NCBI RefSeq assembly: GCF_035751725.1
Contig: NZ_CP142104.1
Span: 3,844,001 to 3,908,000 of the forward strand
DNA length: 64,000 nucleotides
Direction of reading: 5' to 3'
Origin: Pseudomonas frederiksbergensis
GTDB taxonomy: Bacteria > Pseudomonadota > Gammaproteobacteria > Pseudomonadales > Pseudomonadaceae
This document shows, in pieces, positions 23,214 to 30,551 of the stretch. Positions within the stretch are counted from its first letter, which is position 1. The number at the start of each line of letters is the position of its first letter. The notes under the pieces are model-generated. The model was not told where the DNA came from. It saw only the letters and a program-made list of their open reading frames with translations, and ran no database searches. The translations under genes and the position numbers were made by a program.

Positions 23214-23752
23214 ACTGGATCCTCACGCATACCGGCAAACACTTTGACCTGTTCGAGCCGGACGTCGACATGATCGACCCACGAGACATTGCGCACTCGC
23301 TCGCTCATTTGTGCCGCTTCAATGGCCACACCCGCGAGTTCTATAGCGTGGCCCAGCATAGTTGCTTGGTTGCGGATCTAGTGCCGGCCGAGCACAAGCT
23401 CGCCGCCTTGCTCCACGACGCCACCGAAGCCTACATCGGCGACATGGTGCGGTCGCTCAAACAGTGGATGCACGCCTACCAGGACGTCGAGACTTGGATC
23501 TGGGATCGCATTTGCACCCGCTTCGGCCTCGATCAGGATCTGCCGGCATCCGTCACCCAAGCCGACCTGATCGCCCTGGCCACCGAACGCCGCGACCTGA
23601 TGCCATCCGACCCGGCCACCTGGGATTGCCTAGTCGGCATCGAACCCGCGCACGAACGTATCCGGCCGTGGTCACCCACCGAAGCCCGGCTCACCTACCA
23701 CCAGCGCCTGATGGACCAACTCGCTATCGAACACCGGAGGAAAGCGGCATGA
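23210..23752 (+). CDS. HD-domain phosphohydrolase (YfbR-like)
   Basis: 180 residues. The HD signature is visible as YSVAQHS (His50) and LLHDATEAYIGD (His69-Asp70), the layout of YfbR-like deoxynucleoside 5'-monophosphatases. The C-terminus is helical. Phages carry such enzymes to adjust nucleotide pools, or to act against nucleotide-based host defences; the substrate here is unknown. The start overlaps the previous stop as ATGA. Confidence 0.8.
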   Translation: MNWILTHTGKHFDLFEPDVDMIDPRDIAHSLAHLCRFNGHTREFYSVAQHSCLVADLVPAEHKLAALLHDATEAYIGDMVRSLKQWMHAYQDVETWIWDRICTRFGLDQDLPASVTQADLIALATERRDLMPSDPATWDCLVGIEPAHERIRPWSPTEARLTYHQRLMDQLAIEHRRKAA

Positions 23753-24000
23753 AACACGAACAGAACAGCACCCAAACCCAGTCCGCTTTGCTCCGCAGAT
23801 CCAGCTGGGTCGACGCGCCTGTAGAAAACAGTCTCTGCTGCGCAGCAGCAGGCATTACTGCTTCTTCCAATGCCACTGCAGAGGCACTTACACCCCACGA
23901 AAGGCTGCGCCGGGCAGCAGCAACTGAAGCCACGCTGATCGCTAAGAATCGCCCGCTCGCGCAGCCTGTCGTGGGGTATACGCATGGAGGCCAGGTATGA
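23749..24000 (+). CDS. Small Ala-rich phage protein of unknown function
   Basis: 83 residues: MKHEQNSTQTQSALLRRSSW, a low-complexity Cys/Ala/Ser part, then LTPHERLRRAAATEATLIAK. It fills the gap between the HD and methyltransferase genes with 4-base overlaps on both sides, which supports expression. No domain is recognised. Confidence 0.55.
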   Translation: MKHEQNSTQTQSALLRRSSWVDAPVENSLCCAAAGITASSNATAEALTPHERLRRAAATEATLIAKNRPLAQPVVGYTHGGQV

Positions 24001-25739
24001 CCGTCTTTTCCCAAACCCCAATAAGCTCTGCCGTCATCACCCAATTTGGCCTCGACCTCATGGGCAAGATCCGCGTCGATCTGTTTGCCGGTGGTGGCGG
24101 CGCAACCATGGGCCAGGAAATGGCCACGGGCAAAGCCGTCGATATCGCGATCAACCACAACCCCAAAGCCATCAGCATGCACAAGCGCAACCACCCAGGC
24201 GCAGAGCATTACATCTCGGACGTCTATGAAGTGTGCCCTCGAAAGGCGACACGAGGCCGAACCGTCGCCCACCTACACGCAAGTCCCGAATGTACCCATC
24301 ACAGCCTTGCCGCCGGAGGTCAACCACGCAGCAGTGCCAGCCGCTCTCTATCGTGGGTCACAGTCAAGTGGGCCGGACAGGTCAAACCCGACCTCATCAC
24401 GATGGAAAACGTCTGGCAGATCCTGCAATGGGGCCCCCTGATAGCCAAGCGATGCAAAACCACCGGCCGAGTGGTTCGCCGCGATGGCAGCGTGGCTGCA
24501 CCAGGTGAGCGCATTCCAGTTCAGGATCAATACCTAGTGCCTGATCCGAAACGTAAGGGCAAGACATGGCACCGCTTCCTGCAGATCCTCAAGAACATGG
24601 GTTATGACATTCTGCATGGAAAGCTCAAAGCCTGTGATTATGGCGCCGCCACCACCCGCGAGCGGCTCTACCTCGTCGCTCGATGCGATGGCAAGCCGCT
24701 GTATTGGCCGGAGCCGACACACTTCAAAGCGCCCACAAAGGGCCGAAAGGCTTGGCGCAACGCAGCCAGCATCATCGACTGGTCTATCCCCTGCCCGAGC
24801 ATCTTCCTGACGAAAGAAGAAGGCCGTGCCGCTGGTGTTCGACGGCCATTGGCAGACAAGACCATGGAGCGCGTGCGCAAAGGTGCTCGCCGCTATGTGG
24901 TTGATCATGCCGATCCGTTCATCGTAAGCGTCAACCATTCAGGCGATGACACTGCGCGATGCCAGTCCGTGCAAGATCCAACCAAGACCATCACCGGAGC
25001 GCATGGCTTCGCCCTGGTGACGCCACAAGTCGCGCCTTTCCTCACAGAGCACGCCAATGCAACATCCCAGCGAACCATGCCTGCTGATGCACCGCTGGGA
25101 ACCATCTGCGCACAGGTCAAGGGCGGACACTTCGCACTCGCAGTGGCCTACATTGCACAACACAACGGCGGCTTCAACGAAACGTTGGGCCGGCAACCAG
25201 ATCAGCCACTTACAGCAATAACCACCACAGGCAGCCAGCAACAGCTGGTGACCGCCAATCTGCTGACCCTGCGCAAGAACTGTGTGGGCAGCGCAATGGA
25301 TAAGCCGGTCTCAACTATCTGTGCCGGCGCAGAACATCACGCGCTGCTCGAGTACACACTTGCACCAGACGTGGAGGAAGGCGCTCTGCGCGTTGCCGCT
25401 TTCCTGATGGGGTACTACGGCACCGACAACATCTACGACCTGCGCGACCCGGCTGCCACGATCACCACACGGGATCGGCTGGCACTGGTTACCGTGGTGA
25501 TCAAGGGCACGCCGTACGTCATCGTCGACATTGGCATGCGCATGCTGACGCCCCGGGAGCTTTATCGAGCCCAGGGCTTCCCGGATAACTATGTTATCGA
25601 CCATGGCCACGACGGCAGGAAGTTCAGCAAGAAAGATCAGGTACTGATGGTGGGGAACTCAGTCTCTCCTTGGCCGATGATGGCTCTACTAAAAGCAAAC
25701 TTGACTCAGGACGAAAACGCGATGATGGAGGCGGCATGA
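23997..25739 (+). CDS. DNA cytosine-5 methyltransferase (phage-type, solitary)
   Basis: 580 residues. Motif I is DLFAGGGGATMG (residues 28-39). The catalytic Cys99 sits in ASPECTHHS, an unusual S-P-E-C form instead of the common P-C-Q. Motif VI is ENV (137-139), motif VIII RERLYLV (221-227), and motifs IX/X are MLTPRELYRAQGFPDNY and VGNSVSP (552-558). Between 328 and 500 lie about five degenerate units of T-I-T/C followed by H-x-A-L-V. No restriction enzyme lies nearby, so it probably protects phage DNA from host cleavage. Sequence target unknown. Confidence 0.88.
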   Translation: MTVFSQTPISSAVITQFGLDLMGKIRVDLFAGGGGATMGQEMATGKAVDIAINHNPKAISMHKRNHPGAEHYISDVYEVCPRKATRGRTVAHLHASPECTHHSLAAGGQPRSSASRSLSWVTVKWAGQVKPDLITMENVWQILQWGPLIAKRCKTTGRVVRRDGSVAAPGERIPVQDQYLVPDPKRKGKTWHRFLQILKNMGYDILHGKLKACDYGAATTRERLYLVARCDGKPLYWPEPTHFKAPTKGRKAWRNAASIIDWSIPCPSIFLTKEEGRAAGVRRPLADKTMERVRKGARRYVVDHADPFIVSVNHSGDDTARCQSVQDPTKTITGAHGFALVTPQVAPFLTEHANATSQRTMPADAPLGTICAQVKGGHFALAVAYIAQHNGGFNETLGRQPDQPLTAITTTGSQQQLVTANLLTLRKNCVGSAMDKPVSTICAGAEHHALLEYTLAPDVEEGALRVAAFLMGYYGTDNIYDLRDPAATITTRDRLALVTVVIKGTPYVIVDIGMRMLTPRELYRAQGFPDNYVIDHGHDGRKFSKKDQVLMVGNSVSPWPMMALLKANLTQDENAMMEAA

Positions 25740-26005
25740 ATACTCTTTTCCTTTTGATGGCTCAGTACAACGGACAAGCAGTCATTCCTATTGATCGCGT
25801 TTGTACTGACTATATGAACCTGACTGTGGAAAAATTCAAAAGTAAAAGACTCAGTGGAGAAATCGATATCCCCGTTGTGAGGCTTGGAGCTAATAGTCAA
25901 AAAGCGGCATTAGGCATTCATCTTCGTGACTTAGCAGAATATATTGACAAGCAACGCGAGAAAGCAACAAAGGAACAAAACCAACTCATGGGCCGTGCTG
26001 CTTAA
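25736..26005 (+). CDS. PrtN-family pyocin activator-like protein, copy 2
   Basis: 89 residues: MNTLFLLMAQYNGQAVIPID, then VEKFKSKRLSGEIDIPVVRLG and GIHLRDLAEYIDKQREKA. This is the classic PrtN sequence pattern, closer to pyocin PrtN than the 22195 copy. It overlaps the methyltransferase stop as ATGA and is followed by a strong terminator, so it is the last gene of the early operon. The 3' part is AT-rich compared with the operon. Confidence 0.82.
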   Translation: MNTLFLLMAQYNGQAVIPIDRVCTDYMNLTVEKFKSKRLSGEIDIPVVRLGANSQKAALGIHLRDLAEYIDKQREKATKEQNQLMGRAA

Positions 26006-26008
26006 TGT

Positions 26009-26036
26009 AAAAAAAGGGGCGTCAGCCCCTTTTTTG
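26009..26036. terminator. Bidirectional rho-independent terminator
   Basis: AAAAAAGGGGC (to 26020) and GCCCCTTTTTT (26025-26035) pair around a GTCA loop, with T runs on both strands. It ends the plus-strand early operon and the convergent membrane-protein gene. Confidence 0.9.
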
Positions 26037-26603
26037 CTTCGAAGAACATCCAAAGCTAGTTACGTTCTGTGCATTATGAAATAAAAAGTCACTGTATTTC
26101 TTGTCAAGCGAATAAGTCTTAGCCAACGAATAAATTTCATAATACTTAGACCTTGCAGTATTGTAACGTTTAAGATCCTCAGCCGTCCCACAATGAGGGT
26201 TCGAATTCAAATTCACTCCTAGAGCAGAGAATTCAGACATCAACAACTGCAGCTTTGTCTCAGCGTCTTTACGCGTTTGAGCCTCACTCAGAGCACCTTG
26301 CTGAATTTGTAGCAGTGCCAAAGATTTTGCATTCGCACTTTTCTCTGACTTTACCTCAGATACAGTTTTGGCAATTTCATCTTCAGCTTTTTGCACGTTG
26401 TACTCACGCTTCTGCAAGTCCATTTCACGCTTACTTTGAGCTTCGAGGGACGAGGCTTTTTCCTCTAAGAATTTTATTTTTTTAGCATTCAAATCCTCAT
26501 AACCATTCCAGAGGAATCCAAGCCCACCGGCATACATCATCAACAGGACTATCACCACTACAAAGTGCTGCTTAACGATGTCCATCATTCCTTTGAAACT
26601 CAT
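26022..26603 (-). CDS. Membrane-anchored coiled-coil protein, probable prophage cargo
   Basis: 193 residues from the ATG at 26601-26603 (MSFKGMMDIVKQHF). A GTG 12 bases upstream is an alternative start. Residues 11-32 (VVVIVLLMMYAGGLGFLW) are one membrane segment, followed by a long charged coiled coil (about 40-115: KREMDLQKREYNVQKAEDE) and a C-terminal part with two cysteines (HCGTAEDL, FGCSS). The gene is strongly AT-rich and lies between integrase and early operon, where conversion genes are common. Function unknown. Confidence 0.6.
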   Translation of the reverse strand: MSFKGMMDIVKQHFVVVIVLLMMYAGGLGFLWNGYEDLNAKKIKFLEEKASSLEAQSKREMDLQKREYNVQKAEDEIAKTVSEVKSEKSANAKSLALLQIQQGALSEAQTRKDAETKLQLLMSEFSALGVNLNSNPHCGTAEDLKRYNTARSKYYEIYSLAKTYSLDKKYSDFLFHNAQNVTSFGCSSKQKRG

Positions 26604-26627
26604 ATTGAAGCTCACCCACCATAAAGT

Positions 26628-27719
26628 TTAACCGCACAGATTTTCTAGCCACTTCCACGAGGCATATCGATCCCCGCGCCCCCTTAAGTGAGTATACCGT
26701 CGCAAGGAGTTCCAATCACGATGACCTGAAACACTCGACACCCTTGGAATATCCCAGTCCATCTCGAACAACCGACTCACCCCTTCATGCCGGAGGTCAT
26801 GAAAATGAAGGTCAACTATCCCCAGCAACGGACAAGCCCTGGTGAAAGAGGCTGATACCGATTTACCGTTGAAAGGGAAAATCTCCCGCTCCACTTTGGG
26901 CATTGAATTCAGGATCGCCCATGCCTCGTCCGGCAAGTGACACCAGACGTCATTACCTATTTTCTGACCAGGGTTCTTCATGTCTCGAACCAGCACCGCC
27001 TGCCTGGATTCGTCGATGTCCTCCCAGCGTATCCGCGTGATTTCTTCCTGCCGACGTGTCGAAAAGATAGCAAAAGCGATTATTTTCGGCATGGGAATCG
27101 AGTTATTACCCCGAGCCTGCATGTCGAAGAAATGCTTCATCAGTTGGTCCAACTCATCGAGAGTAGGCCGGCGATTACGCTCTTTGCTCTTGGTGACCAT
27201 TCCGAGCTTACGCAACACCTTTCGAGCGTCAGTCATGGCAAGCGGATCTATCTCATACCCCCAGGCCGGTCTAGCAACCGAGAGGACCGCTCCTAGGTGC
27301 GACAGATCATTCCCGACCGTCTGCGCCTGGACACCGCCTCCCTCTTTGCTCATCCGCCACTGAGCAAACTCCACCAGCTTCTGGCTATTCAGCGCTGAAT
27401 CATCAACCTCACCCAGCCACGTCTCCTTGATCGCCGTCAGGGTTGCTCGCTTAGTCTTCCCCAACGGCCGGATCTTCTCGTACTCGTCAAGGTACTGATC
27501 GATTATTTTCTTGATCGTCACCCCCTTCCGGTTCGCACGTTCGATAGCACCAGGCGCGGCCAGCTCCGTCTCCCGCCGCTTGATCCATGCCTGAGCCACC
27601 TGCTTCCGGTCGAAGGTTTGGCTTTCCTGATAAACTGTCTTCCCGTCCCGATTAATCCGTATCTGCGCCGTGTAGGCCGTCGAATTGTCCTTGCGCTTGC
27701 GTGATGTGATCGTGCCCAT
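26628..27719 (-). CDS. Phage integrase, tyrosine recombinase (dusA-targeting type)
   Basis: 363 residues. The catalytic set is complete: Arg223 in STRRQEEI, Lys248 in RDMKNPG, His307/Arg310 in FHDLRHEGVS, His333 in SGHRDWNSL and nucleophile Tyr342 in RRYTHLRG. An N-terminal arm-binding domain (residues 1-60) has an ITSRKRKDNSTAYTAQI start, and a core-binding domain follows (70-160). The gene starts about 100 bases from dusA, matching the known class of prophage integrases that use the 5' part of dusA. Confidence 0.94.
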   Translation of the reverse strand: MGTITSRKRKDNSTAYTAQIRINRDGKTVYQESQTFDRKQVAQAWIKRRETELAAPGAIERANRKGVTIKKIIDQYLDEYEKIRPLGKTKRATLTAIKETWLGEVDDSALNSQKLVEFAQWRMSKEGGGVQAQTVGNDLSHLGAVLSVARPAWGYEIDPLAMTDARKVLRKLGMVTKSKERNRRPTLDELDQLMKHFFDMQARGNNSIPMPKIIAFAIFSTRRQEEITRIRWEDIDESRQAVLVRDMKNPGQKIGNDVWCHLPDEAWAILNSMPKVEREIFPFNGKSVSASFTRACPLLGIVDLHFHDLRHEGVSRLFEMDWDIPRVSSVSGHRDWNSLRRYTHLRGRGDRYASWKWLENLCG

Positions 27720-27724
27720 ATCCA

Positions 27725-27781
27725 GTTGCTACATTGCCGAGACCGCTTGCTACAATGTAGCAAGCGCCTTGCAAAAACAAG
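27725..27781. repeat. TTGCTACA repeats and palindrome upstream of int
   Basis: GCTTGCTAC (27745-27753) and GTAGCAAGC (27757-27765) form a perfect palindrome with an AAT centre. A third, direct copy TTGCTACATTG lies at about 27726-27736, and CCTTG-CAAAAA-CAAGG forms a small hairpin just after. The cluster lies between the int start and dusA, so it may be int operators or integrase/excisionase arm sites. Confidence 0.55.
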
Positions 27782-27800
27782 GAAAAATGGGTAACAACCG

Positions 27801-27816
27801 CTGTATAAAAGATCAG
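27801..27816. promoter_or_regulatory. LexA (SOS) box-like site at the prophage-dusA junction
   Basis: CTGTATAAAAGATCAG fits CTG-N10-CAG with an AT-rich core. Its first ten bases are identical to the second lexA box of this same window (CTGTATAAAAAGACAG). It lies 6 bases before the dusA ATG. It is palindromic enough to influence dusA or a promoter toward int. Regulation by LexA is inferred. Confidence 0.55.
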
Positions 27817-27821
27817 TATCA

Positions 27822-28841
27822 ATGAATTTAGAAAAACCTGAAGCGCCCGTAAACACTGGATTACCCCGCCAAGAGCCGTCCCGCCGCTTCAGCGTAGCGC
27901 CGATGATGGATTGGACTGACGCTCACTGTCGCTACTTCCTACGCATCCTTTCCAAACACGCCCTGCTCTACACCGAAATGGTCACCACCGGCGCGTTGCT
28001 CAACGGTGATCACGAACGCTTCCTGCGCCACCACGAAACCGAACATCCGCTGGCCCTGCAACTAGGCGGAAGCGTTCCCAGTGACTTGGCCGCTTGCGCC
28101 CGGATGGCCCAGGAACATGGCTACGACGAGGTCAATCTCAATGTCGGCTGCCCTAGCGATCGGGTGCAGAACAACATGATCGGCGCTTGCCTGATGGGGC
28201 ATCCAGGATTGGTTGCCGATTGCGTGAAGGCGATGCGGGATGCGGTGTCGATTCCGGTCACGGTGAAACATCGGATCGGGATCAATGGCCGCGACAGTTA
28301 CGAGCAGTTGTGCGAGTTCGTCGGGACCGTGCGTGACGCCGGTTGCAACAGTTTTACCGTGCATGCGCGGATTGCGATTCTCGAGGGGTTGTCGCCGAAG
28401 GAAAACCGCGACATTCCGCCGCTGCGTTATGACGTGGTTGCGCAGTTGAAAGCGGATTTCCCTGAGCTGGAAATCGTGCTCAACGGTGGGATCAAGACGC
28501 TGGAGGCGTGCCACGCACACTTGCAGACCTTCGACGGTGTCATGCTGGGGCGCGAGGCCTATCACAATCCATACCTGCTGGCCGAAGTGGATCAGCAGTT
28601 GTTTGGCAGCACCGCACCAATCATCACTCGGGCCGAGGCCTTGGCAAAGCTGCGGCCGTATATTGCCGATCACTTGGCGAATGGCGGTGCCATGCACCAC
28701 ATCACCCGTCACGTCTTGGGCCTGGGCACCGGATTCCCGGGCGCGCGGCGGTTCCGGCAGTTGTTGTCAGTGGATATCCACAAGGCCAAGGATCCACTGG
28801 CGCTGCTGGATCAGGCGGGGCAGTTGCTGGAAGGTCGTTAA
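27822..28841 (+). CDS. dusA: tRNA-dihydrouridine(20/20a) synthase DusA, with phage-supplied 5' end
   Basis: 339 residues. The FMN-dependent TIM barrel begins RRFSVAPMMDWTDAHCR; catalytic Cys lies in the NLNVGCPSDRVQNNMIGACLM region (GACLM). Later segments GGIKTLEACHAHL and VMLGREAYHNPYLL are typical of DusA, which reduces U20/U20a in the tRNA D-loop using NADPH. The first about 20 codons (MNLEKPEAPVNTG...) are AT-rich and unlike the rest, suggesting that the phage replaced the native start while keeping the gene open. No strong ribosome site precedes the ATG. Confidence 0.95.
   Translation: MNLEKPEAPVNTGLPRQEPSRRFSVAPMMDWTDAHCRYFLRILSKHALLYTEMVTTGALLNGDHERFLRHHETEHPLALQLGGSVPSDLAACARMAQEHGYDEVNLNVGCPSDRVQNNMIGACLMGHPGLVADCVKAMRDAVSIPVTVKHRIGINGRDSYEQLCEFVGTVRDAGCNSFTVHARIAILEGLSPKENRDIPPLRYDVVAQLKADFPELEIVLNGGIKTLEACHAHLQTFDGVMLGREAYHNPYLLAEVDQQLFGSTAPIITRAEALAKLRPYIADHLANGGAMHHITRHVLGLGTGFPGARRFRQLLSVDIHKAKDPLALLDQAGQLLEGR
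27886..27920 (+). other. Probable attR crossover region within dusA
   Basis: Composition changes from AT-rich phage-like codons to host-like dusA around the codons for RRFSVAPMMDWTD. dusA-specific integrases recombine near the 5' end of dusA. The left att copy is outside the window, so the exact repeated core cannot be verified. Confidence 0.4.
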
Positions 28842-29019
28842 CCATCACTTGCTTTGAACCTGCGCGCTGTTTTGGCATCGTATCTACCGGTAGTTGCCCC
28901 GGCCTTTCAAACAGCCGTTTTCAGGTTGTTGCCGCTGGGGCCATCGATACCTCTTCACGCCCTTGAGTGGCTGCCGGCCCTCGGGTAATGTCAACGGACC
29001 CATAGGACAGAGCACGCTC

Positions 29020-29946
29020 ATGACTTCCAAGCTGGAACAACTCAAGCAGTTCACCACCGTCGTGGCCGATACTGGCGACTTCGAAGCCATCGCCCGCATC
29101 AAGCCCGTCGACGCCACCACCAACCCTTCCCTGCTGCTCAAGGCTTCGGCGATGCATGGTTATGCCGAGTTGCTGAACGCCTGCGTGGCAGACTGCAAGG
29201 GCGACGTGGGCCTGGCCAGCGACCGTTTTGGCGTCGCGGTGGGCCAAGAGATCCTGAAAGTGATTCCGGGGCGCATTTCCACCGAAGTGGATGCACGCCT
29301 GTCATTCGATACCGAAGCCATGCTCAAGCGCGCCCATCGTCTGGTCGAGCTGTACGAAAAAGCCGGCATTGGCCGGGAGCGTGTGCTGATCAAGATCGCT
29401 TCCACGTGGGAAGGCATCCGCGCCGCCGAGAAACTGGAACGCGAAGGCATCCAGTGCAACCTGACGCTGCTGTTCTCCTTCGCCCAGGCCGCGGCCTGTG
29501 CCGATGCAGGGGTGTTCCTGATTTCGCCGTTCGTGGGCCGGATCTACGACTGGTACAAAAAGGCCAACGGCAACGATTACACCGGCGCCGATGATCCGGG
29601 CGTGCAGTCCGTGACGCGCATCTACAACTACTACAAGGCCAATGACTACAAGACCGTGGTCATGGGTGCAAGCTTCCGCAACCTCAATCAGATCGAGCAG
29701 TTGGCCGGTTGCGACCGTTTGACCGTCAGCCCTGAGCTGCTGGAAAAACTCGCCGCCGACGAAGGCAAGCTGGAGCGCAAACTGGCGCCTGGCCAAGCCG
29801 GGGAAGCGCGCTTGAGCCTCAATGAAGCTCAATTCCGCTGGTTGTCCAACGAGGACGCCATGGCGACCGAGAAACTGGCGGAGGGTATTCGTCAGTTCGC
29901 CCGGGACCAGGAGAAGCTGGAGGCGTTGCTGCAAGCCAAGCTGTAA
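29020..29946 (+). CDS. talB: Transaldolase B
   Basis: 308 residues starting [20 protein letters not shown]. The Schiff-base Lys125 lies in [16 protein letters not shown]; the substrate site has [13 protein letters not shown] and later [13 protein letters not shown]. It moves a dihydroxyacetone unit between sugar phosphates in the non-oxidative pentose phosphate pathway (cytoplasm). Length and motifs are standard for class TalB. The upstream start at 28894 is rejected because the ATG at 29020 begins the conserved sequence. A terminator follows directly. Confidence 0.96.
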   Translation: MTSKLEQLKQFTTVVADTGDFEAIARIKPVDATTNPSLLLKASAMHGYAELLNACVADCKGDVGLASDRFGVAVGQEILKVIPGRISTEVDARLSFDTEAMLKRAHRLVELYEKAGIGRERVLIKIASTWEGIRAAEKLEREGIQCNLTLLFSFAQAAACADAGVFLISPFVGRIYDWYKKANGNDYTGADDPGVQSVTRIYNYYKANDYKTVVMGASFRNLNQIEQLAGCDRLTVSPELLEKLAADEGKLERKLAPGQAGEARLSLNEAQFRWLSNEDAMATEKLAEGIRQFARDQEKLEALLQAKL

Positions 29947-29965
29947 GCTGATTCGCAAGGCATGC

Positions 29966-29999
29966 AAAAGGGCGAACCTTGATGGGTTCGCCCTTTTTT
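29966..29999 (+). terminator. Rho-independent terminator of talB
   Basis: GGGCGAACC (29970-29978) and GGTTCGCCC (29985-29993) form a 9-base stem with a 6-base loop, followed by TTTTTT. The AAAA before the stem could also serve the minus strand. Confidence 0.92.
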
Positions 30000-30068
30000 A
30001 TGCGGCTTAGCCTGAGAACCTCGCGCCTGCTCGCGAAAGCGTCAATCCGATCTACACACGCCTAGAGC

Positions 30069-30551
30069 TCAAGGCCGCTCCAGCGCGCTCACCAAATCAT
30101 GGAACGCTTCGCGATTGGAGTCGTTCAGCCCCATGAGTATCTTGTGGGCTTCAAGCACCTTGATCCGCACTTCTTCCTCGGACTGGTCCTGATCAGGCAG
30201 GTCATCCAGGCATTCGGGGCACGGCACAGGATCGCCGACGATGTTGAACACCTGGTCGAAACCCATCGATTGCAGAAGACGGGTAATGTCGTTGTGGGTG
30301 GTGACGACAGTCGGCAGCAAGCCGACTTTTTGCCGCGACAGGATCGACAGCTTGGCCAGCAGGCCGAGCGTTGTGCTGTCGATGCTGCGGGTTTCGGTCA
30401 GGTCGATCACGATAGCGTTGAAGTTCAGCGCGGTGAAGATCTTCTCGATTGTCGCATCCAGCGCCGAACACAAGGTCAGGCGCACTTCACCGACAAACTT
30501 CAGGACAAAGGTGCCGTCCTGCTCGGCGAACTGGATTCTACCAGTACTCAT
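30069..30551 (-). CDS. rssC: STAS-domain anti-sigma factor antagonist RssC-like
   Basis: 160 residues starting MSTGRIQFAEQDGTF. The STAS fold is clear: VLKFVGEVRLTL, then IVIDLTETRSIDSTTLGLLAKL with the phosphorylatable Ser in IDSTTLG. A C-terminal extension carries a CPECLDD pair. It is the usual partner of the PP2C response regulator upstream, with which it overlaps by 3 bases. In Pseudomonas these are named RssC and RssB and are linked to control of stationary-phase sigma factor activity; this role is inferred from homology and pairing. Confidence 0.85.
   Translation of the reverse strand: MSTGRIQFAEQDGTFVLKFVGEVRLTLCSALDATIEKIFTALNFNAIVIDLTETRSIDSTTLGLLAKLSILSRQKVGLLPTVVTTHNDITRLLQSMGFDQVFNIVGDPVPCPECLDDLPDQDQSEEEVRIKVLEAHKILMGLNDSNREAFHDLVSALERP

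Larger units (their letters stand above)
1..27920. mobile_element. Prophage (right-hand part), lambda-type head with P2-type contractile tail, integrated in dusA
   Basis: A contiguous block of phage genes runs from the left window edge to the integrase beside dusA. Late genes on the minus strand comprise lysis, terminase, capsid, and baseplate to sheath. The minus-strand early operon, the divergent CI repressor and a plus-strand early operon follow, and the integrase lies at the right end. Every catalytic gene examined is open and intact, so the element looks functional. The left end (tail tube, tape measure, probably endolysin, attL) is outside the window. The right boundary inside dusA is inferred from the known class of dusA-targeting phage integrases and from the odd dusA start; the exact junction base is not proven. 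Confidence 0.93.

Noticed and set aside
23997..25739. Full restriction-modification system
   Set aside because: No endonuclease or specificity gene lies near the methyltransferase; all neighbours are phage early genes.
1..27920. R-type pyocin (headless tail) rather than a phage
   Set aside because: Terminase, portal, capsid, replication and integrase genes are all present and open, so it is a phage.
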